Position numbers and translations under genes: made by a program
Shown here: positions 9,627-17,509 of the stretch, piece by piece
Layout of the letters: every line of letters starts with the position of its first letter
How positions within the stretch are numbered: the first letter of the stretch is position 1
Assembly (NCBI GenBank): GCA_017625065.1
Contig: JAGALS010000041.1
Span: forward strand, 1 to 53,427
Length of the DNA: 53,427 nucleotides
Source of the DNA: Clostridia bacterium
Lineage (GTDB): Bacteria; Bacillota; Clostridia; Oscillospirales; CAG-272
Direction of reading: 5' to 3'
Notes under the pieces: model-generated
What the model saw: only the letters and a program-made list of their open reading frames with translations
Database searches by the model: none
Told to the model about the DNA's origin: nothing

Positions 9627-10646
9627 ATGCAAAACAGATGCATTTCGACAAATTGCGGGATCCTTTCAGCATCATCGGTGGTGGGGGCTCTTGAGAAAAG
9701 CGGGCCGCTTGGCAGCTTCTTTGATCTGCACAGCGCGGACGATAAATTCGGGCAAAAAACCTGGGAAAAGGCGGAGGCTGAAATGCAACGCCTGGCATTT
9801 AACACGGCGCTTGCCAAGGGAGAGCTGCAAGAGGGCGATCTTGATGCCATTTTTGCAGGGGACCTGCTCAATCAGTGCGTTGGCGCGGCGTATGGCCTGA
9901 AAGACTTTAATCTGCCTTATTTTGGCTTGTACGGCGCTTGCTCCACGGCGGCGGAGGGGCTGATCCTTTCTTCGCTTTTGGTGTCGGGCGGTATGGTGCG
10001 ACGGGCAATGGCGGTGGCATCCTCGCACAACTGCACCGCCGAGCGGCAATACCGCTCGCCCATCGAATACGGCGCACAGCGCACACCGACCGCGCAATGG
10101 ACGGTCACGGGCGCAGGGGCGTTTGTGGTGGGGGAGAGTGAGAGGTCGCTAGCGCTGATCAAGGGCGTAATGCCCGGGGTAGTGATCGAAAAGGGGATCC
10201 GCGATGCCGCCAATATGGGCGCCGCTATGGCGCCTGCTGCCGCCGATACCTTGTTGCGCTTCTTTGATGCCACGGGCAAGTCGCCTGACGATTTCGACCT
10301 GATCGCCACGGGGGATCTTGGCTACGAGGGCGGAGACATCCTTTGCGAGCTGATGTCACTTGAGGGGATGGATATCCGCCGTGTTTATAACGATTGCGGT
10401 ATGATGATCTACAGCCGTGACACGCAGGATACGCACGCAGGGGGATCGGGCTGCGGCTGCTCGGCGGCGGTGCTCGCATCCTATCTCTTGCCAAAGCTCG
10501 CTTCGGGAGCATTGAGGCGCGTTTTGGTGATGGGCACGGGCGCGATGATGAGTCCGCAGTCGATCCAGCAGGGCGAATGTATCCCCGCGATCGCGCATCT
10601 TGTCTGCCTTACGGCAAAGGAGGAAGAGGAATGGAAGTTGTGTTAA
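9627..10646 (+). CDS. spoVAD: Stage V sporulation protein AD
   Basis: SpoVAD sits in the spore inner membrane complex that moves dipicolinic acid into the forespore, and it has a thiolase-like fold that binds DPA. The 339-residue product is a good full-length match by motifs I recognise: GPLGSFFD near the start, FAGDLLNQC, YGACSTAAEGL, a conserved SSHNC-x2-ERQYRSP block and a Gly-rich stretch HAGGSGCGCSA near the end. The ATG at 9627 follows a G-rich GGGGGTGG stretch about 5 bases away; an in-frame TTG at 9612 is less likely. spoVAE overlaps its 3' end by 16 bases. spoVAC, which normally lies just upstream, is absent here; the preceding gene is an unrelated lipoprotein closed by a terminator. 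Confidence 0.93.
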   Translation: MQNRCISTNCGILSASSVVGALEKSGPLGSFFDLHSADDKFGQKTWEKAEAEMQRLAFNTALAKGELQEGDLDAIFAGDLLNQCVGAAYGLKDFNLPYFGLYGACSTAAEGLILSSLLVSGGMVRRAMAVASSHNCTAERQYRSPIEYGAQRTPTAQWTVTGAGAFVVGESERSLALIKGVMPGVVIEKGIRDAANMGAAMAPAAADTLLRFFDATGKSPDDFDLIATGDLGYEGGDILCELMSLEGMDIRRVYNDCGMMIYSRDTQDTHAGGSGCGCSAAVLASYLLPKLASGALRRVLVMGTGAMMSPQSIQQGECIPAIAHLVCLTAKEEEEWKLC

Positions 10647-11002
10647 AGCTGCTTTGGGCGTTTTTGGTGGGCGGAGCGCTTTGCGTAATCGCGCAGATCC
10701 TGATCGATAAGACCAAGCTGACGCCCGCGCGTATTTTGGTGGGCTTTGTGGTAGCGGGCGTGATCCTTGGCGCCGTTGGTGTTTATAAGCCGTTTGCGGA
10801 ATTTGCGGGTGCCGGTGCCACAACACCGCTTTCGGGCTTTGGGTATCTGATCTCCAAGGGCGTGCGTGAAGCGGTCGACAGACAAGGGCTGCTCGGCGCC
10901 TTTACGGGTGGACTTGCCGCCGCTGCGGGCGGCACAGCCGCGGCGCTTTGTTTTGGCCTTTTGGCATCGGCGATCTGCCGCGGCGGAAAGCCGAGAGGGT
11001 AA
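10631..11002 (+). CDS. spoVAE: Stage V sporulation protein AE (SpoVAEB-type)
   Basis: A 123-residue integral membrane protein with about four hydrophobic segments (LLWAFLVGGALCVIAQ first, AGGTAAALCFGLLASAI last) and the family-typical IDKTKLTPARILV stretch. It is part of the SpoVA channel for dipicolinic acid. The ATG at 10631 has AAAGGAGG 7 bases upstream and lies inside the last codons of spoVAD, a 16-base overlap that implies coupled translation. A strong bidirectional terminator follows at once, so the operon has just these two genes. Confidence 0.92.
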   Translation: MEVVLKLLWAFLVGGALCVIAQILIDKTKLTPARILVGFVVAGVILGAVGVYKPFAEFAGAGATTPLSGFGYLISKGVREAVDRQGLLGAFTGGLAAAAGGTAAALCFGLLASAICRGGKPRG

Positions 11003-11046
11003 AAAAAGCAACCCGTGTGCGAAAAATTCGCACACGGGTTGCTTTT
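11003..11046. terminator. Bidirectional terminator between spoVAE and rubrerythrin
   Basis: A perfect hairpin (11003-11023 with 11027-11046 region; core GCAACCCGTGTGCGAA) is flanked by A and T runs on opposite sides, so it serves both converging transcripts. Confidence 0.92.
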
Positions 11047-11066
11047 TGATTAAATGGCAGACTTCG

Positions 11067-11633
11067 TTAATTGTTTTTCTGCTTATCAAAATACCCCTGC
11101 GGATGCGCGCAGGTGGGGCAGAATGCGGGGGGCTCCTTGCCGGTGTAGATATAGCCGCAGTTCAGGCAGATCCACTTGGTTTCGGGATCGTCCGAGGTGA
11201 AGACCGTACCGTTTTGTACCTCGCGCATTGCGTTTCTGTAATTTTGCTCGTGCTGCTTTTCCACCGATGCCACGCGCTCGAAAAGGTCGGCAAGTGTGGG
11301 GAAGCCCTCGGCTCTTGCCACCTCGGCAAACTCGGCGTACATCGTTTCCCACTCAAAATGCTCGCCGCCTGCCGCCGCATCCAGATTGCGCTCGGTGGAG
11401 CTGTATCCGCCAAGATAGCGGAACCAGATCTCGGCGTGCTCCATTTCGTTGCCCGCGGTCTCCTCAAAGAGTCTTGAGATCGCCACGTACCCGTCATTTT
11501 TTGCCTTTTTGCCGAACCACTTGTAGCGCAGATGCGCCTGCGCCTCGCCGCTGAGTGCCGTGTGCAGATTTTGCTCGGTCCTCGTGCCCTTCAGGGCTTC
11601 GGGGTCGACCCCCGCTTTGGTATAGGTTGCCAT
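11067..11633 (-). CDS. rbr: Rubrerythrin
   Basis: Rubrerythrin is a cytoplasmic non-haem iron protein that reduces hydrogen peroxide in anaerobes. The 188-residue product has the ferritin-like di-iron helices (EAQAHLRY, EMEHAEIW, EKQHEQNY) and a C-terminal rubredoxin-type iron site (CLNCGYIYTG followed by CPTC). The start is set at 11633, the second in-frame ATG, because GGAGGAT lies 7 bases before it. The GNAT gene ends 60 bases upstream on the same strand with no terminator, so the two may be cotranscribed. Confidence 0.95.
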   Translation of the reverse strand: MATYTKAGVDPEALKGTRTEQNLHTALSGEAQAHLRYKWFGKKAKNDGYVAISRLFEETAGNEMEHAEIWFRYLGGYSSTERNLDAAAGGEHFEWETMYAEFAEVARAEGFPTLADLFERVASVEKQHEQNYRNAMREVQNGTVFTSDDPETKWICLNCGYIYTGKEPPAFCPTCAHPQGYFDKQKNN

Positions 11634-11693
11634 AAAAATATCCTCCTTGCAAATTTTGGTTGCAAGAAGGATAGTTGCCATATTTTAGGGCGT

Positions 11694-12269
11694 TTATTCA
11701 GCACGAAATTCATTTGCCAGGATCGCGCAATATCCGATGTCGCGGTAAAGCCCCTTCACCAGCATCGAGCTTCTTTTCACGCCTTCAAAGGTCATCCCCA
11801 GCTTTTCCATCACCTGTCGCGACGGCAGATTTTCCACCATATAGCGCGCCTCGATGCGGTGCAGCCCAAGCACCGAAAAGCCAAACTGCATCACGCGCCG
11901 TGCCGCTTCAAGCATATAGCCCTGCCCGTGATAGTCGGGGTTCAAAACATAGCCGAGCTCAGCGGAATTGTGAGGGCAATCGAAGCGCACAAAGCCGCAC
12001 GTGCCGATCATCCGTCCATCGGTCTTATGGATGATCGCCCAATCGTAAAATTGCCCCAGACGATAGCGCCCCGCAAGATACTCCAGATAGCGGCGCGTAT
12101 AGGTGACGTCGGGATGGGGGCTCCACAGCAGGTATTTCGTGACCTCGGGGCGCTTTGCGTAATCATACATATCCGCGGCATCCGACACGCGCATCGCGCG
12201 AAGATACAAGCGCTCTGTTTCAAGCTCGGGGAAGTGCGAAAATATGTGATACAGTGTTTCTTTTTTCAT
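11694..12269 (-). CDS. GNAT family N-acetyltransferase (RimJ/RimL-like)
   Basis: A 191-residue protein of the Acetyltransf_3 branch of GNAT enzymes, which transfer acetyl from acetyl-CoA to an amino group. It begins with the typical LETERLYLRAM strand, has IGTCGFVRFD and AELGYVLNPDYHGQGYMLEA (the acetyl-CoA pyrophosphate loop Q/G-x-G-x-G/A) and ends with the LPSRQVMEKLGM block. AAGGAA lies 8 bases before the ATG. The substrate cannot be told from sequence; members modify ribosomal proteins, antibiotics or small molecules. Confidence 0.9.
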   Translation of the reverse strand: MKKETLYHIFSHFPELETERLYLRAMRVSDAADMYDYAKRPEVTKYLLWSPHPDVTYTRRYLEYLAGRYRLGQFYDWAIIHKTDGRMIGTCGFVRFDCPHNSAELGYVLNPDYHGQGYMLEAARRVMQFGFSVLGLHRIEARYMVENLPSRQVMEKLGMTFEGVKRSSMLVKGLYRDIGYCAILANEFRAE

Positions 12270-12356
12270 ATACGTGATTCCTTTTTGACGTTACCTTCAT
12301 TATAAACCATTTTAAACCATCGCGCAAGAGAAATTTTCAAAAAAGCCATAATTCGC

Positions 12357-12385
12357 TTGTTTTTTTGCCTTGAACTGTTTATAAT
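12357..12385 (+). promoter_or_regulatory. Promoter of the MurE-like operon
   Basis: TTGTTT (12357-12362) and TATAAT (12380-12385) are spaced by 17 bases, 31 bases before the start at 12417. Confidence 0.65.
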
Positions 12386-12416
12386 AAAGACAGATGAAAA
12401 AGAAGGGAGCTGCATG

Positions 12417-12785
12417 ATGGAGGATCTGTTGCGGGATTGCCTGTTTCCTGTGATGCTGGGATCGAATACCGTTTGTCACGCCGCTGTGCGGCACTTGCAA
12501 AAGCGCTTTGGCACCGATTGTACCGTTTTGACGGGTAAAAGGGCGCTGACGTTGCGTTTTTTGCCGGGGGTACGGCTGATCGACGCGCCGCCCGCGCTCT
12601 CGGACGATATTTTGCTGACTATTTTGCAGGACGTAGAGGCGCAAAGCGAGCTGTCGATCCCGTTGCTTGTCGTTTGCGACCGCGCCTATGAGGCATTCGT
12701 GGCACGTAACCGTATGTGGCTGGAATCCCGTTTTATTTTACGCCACGCGGGCGAGCTTGGCGCTTTGGAGGGAAAGATCAAGTGA
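12417..12785 (+). CDS. Small protein coupled to MurE-like ligase; pre-ATP-grasp-like
   Basis: A 122-residue soluble protein. The start at 12417 has AAGGGAG 7 bases upstream; the adjacent ATG at 12414 is also possible. The N-terminal stretch FPVMLGSNTVCHAAVRHL recalls the pre-ATP-grasp Rossmann-like domain that opens ATP-grasp ligases such as D-aspartate ligases, but there is no ATP-grasp domain here. Its stop codon overlaps the GTG start of the MurE-like ligase (GTGA), so the two are translated together and the products probably act together. The assignment is weak and based on one motif. Confidence 0.7.
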   Translation: MEDLLRDCLFPVMLGSNTVCHAAVRHLQKRFGTDCTVLTGKRALTLRFLPGVRLIDAPPALSDDILLTILQDVEAQSELSIPLLVVCDRAYEAFVARNRMWLESRFILRHAGELGALEGKIK

Positions 12786-14248
12786 AGCTTTTGGATCTGA
12801 TGGAGAATATCTCATACCGTTTGGCGGGTAATTACAGTGACGGTCTGTTAAATAAAGAGATCGAGCGTGTAACCACCGATCCGCGACAGGCGGACGGGAA
12901 AACCTTATTTGTCTGCGCGCGATTTGCAACGGGCGACGGTCACAACAATGTGAATGCCGCGTATGCGGCGGGCTGTCGGGTGTTTCTTGCCGAGCGGAGC
13001 TTGCCGTCGCTTCCCGACGGTGCCGCGGTGCTTTTGGTCGAGAAAACCAAACCGTTATTGGGAGAGTTGGCGGCGTGTTGCTACGGGCATCCCGGAAGGG
13101 CTCTTACGGTGTTCGGTATCACGGGCTCAACAGGAAAAAGCGCGGTAGCGCATACCGTTACGGCACTTTTGCGCCGTGCGGGGCATTCTGTCGCTTCGCT
13201 TACGACAGATGGCATTGACTTAAACGGCGCGCTTCGCCCTTGTGGCAGTGTCGTGCCAAACGGTGCCGACATACAGACAATTTTGAAGGAATTTTTGAAT
13301 ACGGGTGTCGAATTTGCGGTACTTGAGTTTTCCGCGTATATGCTGGAAAACCACGCACATACCGCGATCCCCTTCACGGCATTGCTGCTGACCAATTTTG
13401 ATCCAAATCACATAGGAAACGGGCTGTATCCCGATCCGGGTGTTTATCGTGCGATCAAGGCGTCGCTGTTTGAGGGCGGCGCACCTTTTTTGGTGCTTCC
13501 TGCGAATTTTGCCGATTTTTCTGTGGATGTAAGCGGCGCGAGAGCGCTTCACTTTGGCGAGGACGGTGATCTTCAAGCGCTCAATGTGCAGTCGATCTGC
13601 GAAAAACGGGGCTTCGGCACGCGATTTGAGCTTGCCCTTGCAAACGGCGAAAAAGCGCGCGTTTCTTTACCCGTTCCGGGGGATTATGCAGTGCAAAACG
13701 CGCTGGCGGCAGCCTCGCTCGCGCTGATTGCGGGGCTTTCGCTAAATGAGATCGCCACAGGGCTTGCCGATGCTAAGCCTTGCGGTCGCTTGGAATGTGT
13801 CGGCGCGTACGAGGATCGCTATATTTATGTAGACTCGGCGTACACGGCCGAGGATCTGGCACAAGCGCTGAAGGCCTTGTCTCCTTATACAAAAGGGAGG
13901 CTGTCGGTATTGCTTGGCTCGGTCGGCGGACGTGCGCGTTGGCGCCGTGCGGCGCTTGGAAGGGCGGCGGCAGAATACGCGGACTACGTTTATCTGACCG
14001 CGGACGATCCCGACTGTGAGGATCCCGTTTCGATCTGTGAGGATATGATGCAAGAAATGGAGGGTCGCGACAGGTGTTGCGTGATCCCCGACCGCCGTGA
14101 GGCGATCGGGCGCGCTGTCTTGGAAATGCGCCCGGGAGACGTGCTGTTGCTTGCGGGAAAGGGTGGCGAGCGCTTTCAGCTTATACGCGGTAAAAAAGAA
14201 GCCTTCGACGAGCGAGAGATCGTAAAAGAGGCGCTTCTTGCTATTTGA
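12782..14248 (+). CDS. Divergent MurE-like Mur ligase
   Basis: Mur ligases join an amino acid to a UDP-MurNAc-peptide using ATP. The 488-residue protein has all three domains: N-terminal (VTTDPRQADGKTLFVC), central ATPase with P-loop GITGSTGKSAV, and C-terminal. The lysine in AIKASLF, normally carbamylated, is kept. Several MurE signatures are altered: the DYAHTPD block reads DSAYTAED, the DNPR region that selects diaminopimelate reads DDPD, and the EVSSH-type block reads EFSAY. It is therefore probably a paralogue with another substrate, or a poor ligase, rather than the housekeeping MurE. The GTG start at 12782 follows GGAGGG by 9 bases and overlaps the preceding stop codon. Confidence 0.85.
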   Translation: MKLLDLMENISYRLAGNYSDGLLNKEIERVTTDPRQADGKTLFVCARFATGDGHNNVNAAYAAGCRVFLAERSLPSLPDGAAVLLVEKTKPLLGELAACCYGHPGRALTVFGITGSTGKSAVAHTVTALLRRAGHSVASLTTDGIDLNGALRPCGSVVPNGADIQTILKEFLNTGVEFAVLEFSAYMLENHAHTAIPFTALLLTNFDPNHIGNGLYPDPGVYRAIKASLFEGGAPFLVLPANFADFSVDVSGARALHFGEDGDLQALNVQSICEKRGFGTRFELALANGEKARVSLPVPGDYAVQNALAAASLALIAGLSLNEIATGLADAKPCGRLECVGAYEDRYIYVDSAYTAEDLAQALKALSPYTKGRLSVLLGSVGGRARWRRAALGRAAAEYADYVYLTADDPDCEDPVSICEDMMQEMEGRDRCCVIPDRREAIGRAVLEMRPGDVLLLAGKGGERFQLIRGKKEAFDEREIVKEALLAI

Positions 14249-14284
14249 TGGAACTGTTTCCTCTTGTCTTGCACTGCTTTCCTA

Positions 14285-14313
14285 TTGACTTTTTTGTGAA
14301 AATTGTGTAGAAT
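14285..14313 (+). promoter_or_regulatory. Promoter of the propeller-like membrane protein
   Basis: TTGACT (14285-14290), 17 bases, TAGAAT (14308-14313), upstream of an excellent GGAAGGAGG ribosome site. Confidence 0.7.
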
Positions 14314-14346
14314 ATTGTTGTATATTATGTTTGGAAGGAGGATCGT

Positions 14347-16101
14347 ATGGCAAGTCGTAAAAAAGCCACGCCCAAAGAAGAAAAAAATACCCAAACGGGT
14401 AGCGAAAAGCCCGTTCTCGACAAGTCAGCGGAGCCTCAAAAGGATGTAAAAAAGCCTGCAAGGTCCGCGGCGAAGAAGGAACCTTGTGCAGCTAAAGAAG
14501 ATCAGCTTTTGCCGATCGCGGTCGAGAACACAGAAAAAAAGAGCGAAAAGAAGGCTGCTCCGACTAAAAATTTGCCGACTGTAGCCGCGGGCGCAGATGT
14601 GACCCCGTCCACCGTGCCGATCAGCTTCCCCGAGCTTGAAAAACGCAGTTTTTGGAGCCGAGTGCTGGTACTCTTTGTGATGCTGGCGGTGCTTGCCGCA
14701 TCGGTCGCAATCTTTATGTTCCGTCCGTCCGAATACACCGAGCGCACCGATTCGGTCAATTTTCTGTATCTGCCCGATACCAACCGAACGATGATCGCGG
14801 TCAACGGTACCGTGCGAGGCGAGGTTGACGGCACGTTGCGCCATAAGACCTATGACGGTACGGGGCGCGTTTGCGCCGCTTTGGTCGAGGACCGTCTGTA
14901 CTTGATCAAGGGACGTAAGGTCATCGATGTCGCTTCGAACGTCAGCGACTGTGTGCTTTCCTCAAACGGGCAGGCGCTTGCGTGGCGCACCGCGGCAAAC
15001 GAGCTTTTTTATATGATCGTTGGTAAAAAAGACGGTACGTATCGCATTTCAGACAGCGCAACTGATGTGCGCTATTGTCTCTCTCCCGACGGCAAGGAAA
15101 TGGCATATACCTATGAACGTGACGGTGTTTCACGAATGGACGTCTACTCGCGCACGGGCAGCAAGCCCTATTTTTCCGAGAACGAGGGCTGCTATCCGCT
15201 CGGCGTTTCCGATAAATGCCGTTATCTGTATTACACAAACGACGACGGAGCGCTTTACGTCCTGGTCAAAAAGACGGGCAAGAGCGTTTTGTGCGGCGAT
15301 GAGCCAAGCCTTGGGCAGTTGATCTTCAATCGCGATAACACGGAGCTGCTTTTTGGCAACGGCACAGAAACCAGACTGTTTGTAAACGGCGAGCGCTTAC
15401 TGCTCCCGACACTGCTTTCCACCGACTCGATCGAGCTTTTGCCCAACCGCCGTGTCGCGATCCGTGATATCGTGGCAGGCAAGCAATATCTGATGGAAAG
15501 CTTTTGCGATCAGTATTATCTGCATTACAGGGGAACGGGTCAAATGCTTGTTTTCCTGGAAAAGCAAAAGAACCAGGGCACTCTTTTGGACGTGTATGCC
15601 GTGGACGGCAGGGAAAGCATCACGGTCACTGACAAATCGGTCTTTTTCCTCAGCACCTCGCAAGGAACTGCAACGCATACTAATCTGTACCGTTGCAAAA
15701 CGGGCAAGACCGAGGTTGAAGATCCGCATTGGGACGTTGAAAGCTTCTGCACCAACGTGGACGGCAGCCGCATCCTGTTTACAGATGTGCACGGTGCGCT
15801 TTTCGCATACCGTTTGGAGGCATTTCCCGAAAGAATGTGTGATACCGTGATCGAAGAAAGCATCGCGGTGAGTGCGGACGACACTTTTTATTTCTATCGT
15901 GAGGAGGGTAACCTCTGGGTGAGCGACAATGCCGATCAGCCCCGTCTCTTGCACGAGGGCGTTGCAGCCTTTTTCGTGGACGGTATGACGGCATACTATG
16001 TGACCGACCTCACCGAGGACGGCTATGGCACGGTCTATTCCAATTACCGCAATACGCGCAAGGATACCAAGATCGCGGATCGTGTCGGTGCCATTCAATA
16101 A
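14347..16101 (+). CDS. Membrane-anchored protein with TolB/propeller-like repeats
   Basis: A 584-residue protein with GGAAGGAGG before the ATG. Residues 1-100 are a highly charged Lys/Glu/Ala/Pro-rich, probably disordered cytoplasmic tail. Residues about 103-124 form one transmembrane helix. The outer 450 residues are beta-rich with repeated patterns such as LSPDGKEMAYTYERDG and LYYTNDDGALYVL, like TolB/WD40 propeller or DUF5050 proteins. The orientation (no signal peptide, basic N-terminus) suggests type II topology. There are no catalytic motifs. It is monocistronic, with its own promoter and terminator. Function unknown; a sensor or scaffold at the cell surface is possible. Confidence 0.8.
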   Translation: MASRKKATPKEEKNTQTGSEKPVLDKSAEPQKDVKKPARSAAKKEPCAAKEDQLLPIAVENTEKKSEKKAAPTKNLPTVAAGADVTPSTVPISFPELEKRSFWSRVLVLFVMLAVLAASVAIFMFRPSEYTERTDSVNFLYLPDTNRTMIAVNGTVRGEVDGTLRHKTYDGTGRVCAALVEDRLYLIKGRKVIDVASNVSDCVLSSNGQALAWRTAANELFYMIVGKKDGTYRISDSATDVRYCLSPDGKEMAYTYERDGVSRMDVYSRTGSKPYFSENEGCYPLGVSDKCRYLYYTNDDGALYVLVKKTGKSVLCGDEPSLGQLIFNRDNTELLFGNGTETRLFVNGERLLLPTLLSTDSIELLPNRRVAIRDIVAGKQYLMESFCDQYYLHYRGTGQMLVFLEKQKNQGTLLDVYAVDGRESITVTDKSVFFLSTSQGTATHTNLYRCKTGKTEVEDPHWDVESFCTNVDGSRILFTDVHGALFAYRLEAFPERMCDTVIEESIAVSADDTFYFYREEGNLWVSDNADQPRLLHEGVAAFFVDGMTAYYVTDLTEDGYGTVYSNYRNTRKDTKIADRVGAIQ

Positions 16102-16103
16102 AC

Positions 16104-16136
16104 AAAAAGCTCCAAGTGCAAACTTGGAGCTTTTTT
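16104..16136 (+). terminator. Rho-independent terminator
   Basis: Stem 16104-16117 with 16122-16135, loop GCAA, T run. Its T tract overlaps the -35 region of the next promoter. Confidence 0.92.
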
Positions 16137-16137
16137 C

Positions 16138-16166
16138 TTGCTTTTTTGCATAAAATGCGTTATAAT
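16138..16166 (+). promoter_or_regulatory. Promoter of the MocR-type regulator
   Basis: TTGCTT (16138-16143), 17 bases, TATAAT (16161-16166). Confidence 0.6.
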
Positions 16167-16216
16167 AAATCTGGTTATATTAAATTTGCAAAAATCGGAG
16201 GTTTTTGTGAAATCAG

Positions 16217-17323
16217 ATGAGATACCGTATTCAAAAGGAAGAAGCGGCACCTGCCTATCTGCAGCTTTACAGACAAATCAGAGACGACATCGTGAAGGGT
16301 GTCTACCCCTATAACACAAAGCTGCCCTCAAAGCGCCTGATTTCCGACGAGGTGGGGGTCAGCACCGTCACCACCGAGCACGCCTATGCGCTGCTGTGTG
16401 ACGAAGGGTATATCGAAGCGAAGGAGCGCAGCGGATATTTTGTGATCTTTCGTACCGATGACGGATTTGTGGCTCCCACGTCGCAAAAAAGCGCACACGT
16501 GCCCGTTTTTGGACGACAGCTTGACACGACTGAGGCATTTCCGTTTACCGTGCTTGCAAAGGCGATGCGCAGCGTAATGAACGACTTTGGCGAAGCGATC
16601 CTGCACAAATCGCCCAATGCGGGGTGCCTGGAGCTTCGCGAGGCGATCGGGCAATATCTGCAAAGAAGCCGTGGGATCGATGCCGATGCAAGTCAGATCG
16701 TCATCGGATCCGGCTCGGAATATCTTTACAGCCTGATTGTAGAGCTGCTTGGCAGAGAGCGTACCTATGCCATCGAAGCGCCCTCCTATCAAAAGATCGA
16801 GCAGGTCTACCGTGCGTGTGGCGCGCGCTATGAAATGCTGCCGCTTGGAAGTGACGGTATTGAAAGCGCCGCGCTTTGGGCGAGCGGCGCACAGGTGTTG
16901 CACATCTCGCCTTACCGCAGCTTTCCCAGCGGCATCACCGCGACCGCGTCAAAGCGCCACGAATATCTGCGCTGGGCGCTCAGCGGCGAGCGATTTATCG
17001 TCGAGGACGATTTCGAGTCGGAATTTTCGGTCTCCAAAAAGCCGGAAGAAACGCTTTTTTCGCATACGGCGTGCGAAAACGTGATCTATATGAACACCTT
17101 TTCGCGCACGATCTCGCCGGCGCTGCGTGTGGGCTATATGGTGCTTCCAAGGCGCCTTGCAGAGGAGTTTGAGAAAAAATTGGGCTTTTATTCCTGCACG
17201 GTGCCGACCTTTGAGCAGCTCTTGCTTGCAAGACTCATTTCAAGCGGCGATTTTGAACGGCACGTGAACCGCGTCAGGCGCAAGAAACGCCGCGAGCTTT
17301 CGTACGACTCTGAAGGAACATAA
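16217..17323 (+). CDS. MocR/GabR-type GntR regulator with arginine in place of the PLP lysine
   Basis: A 368-residue fusion of a GntR winged helix (residues about 10-75; LPSKRLISDEVGVSTVTTEH) and an aminotransferase class I fold (about 95-355; GSGSEYLYSLI, FIVEDDFESEF). In GabR and relatives the PLP-binding motif reads GTFSKSL; here it is NTFSRTI with Arg297 (codon CGC at 17105-17107), so no Schiff base with PLP can form at that site. The protein ends shortly after ERHVNRVRRKKRR, about 80 residues short of typical MocR proteins. A second, 5'-truncated copy at 38181 shares both oddities, so this is a subfamily trait and not an error. The nearest upstream GGAGG is 15 bases from the ATG, an unusually long gap. 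It may control the giant surface gene that follows. Confidence 0.88.
   Translation: MRYRIQKEEAAPAYLQLYRQIRDDIVKGVYPYNTKLPSKRLISDEVGVSTVTTEHAYALLCDEGYIEAKERSGYFVIFRTDDGFVAPTSQKSAHVPVFGRQLDTTEAFPFTVLAKAMRSVMNDFGEAILHKSPNAGCLELREAIGQYLQRSRGIDADASQIVIGSGSEYLYSLIVELLGRERTYAIEAPSYQKIEQVYRACGARYEMLPLGSDGIESAALWASGAQVLHISPYRSFPSGITATASKRHEYLRWALSGERFIVEDDFESEFSVSKKPEETLFSHTACENVIYMNTFSRTISPALRVGYMVLPRRLAEEFEKKLGFYSCTVPTFEQLLLARLISSGDFERHVNRVRRKKRRELSYDSEGT
16817..17310 (+). repeat. Segment duplicated at 38181-38674
   Basis: The 3' half of the MocR gene recurs at 38181 with about 15 amino-acid changes in about 168 and many more silent changes. Confidence 0.9.
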
Positions 17324-17420
17324 GACGAATTGCCAAAAAACGCAGTGCTCTCTTGTCAAAAACACATAATGCATTATGCAGGGTGTCACATTGAAACTCC
17401 AATGTTTATAGTATTTGCTA

Positions 17421-17449
17421 TTGCAAAAAAATATCGCGCGTGATATAAT
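17421..17449 (+). promoter_or_regulatory. Promoter of the 1685-residue surface protein
   Basis: TTGCAA (17421-17426), 17 bases, TATAAT (17444-17449). The leader carries a small CCTCC-TT-GGAGG hairpin at 17467-17478. Confidence 0.75.
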
Positions 17450-17509
17450 TATTGTACAGAGCTGCTCCTCCTTGGAGGTTGACGCGAACTTTAAGAAAGT
17501 GGTGAAAAG

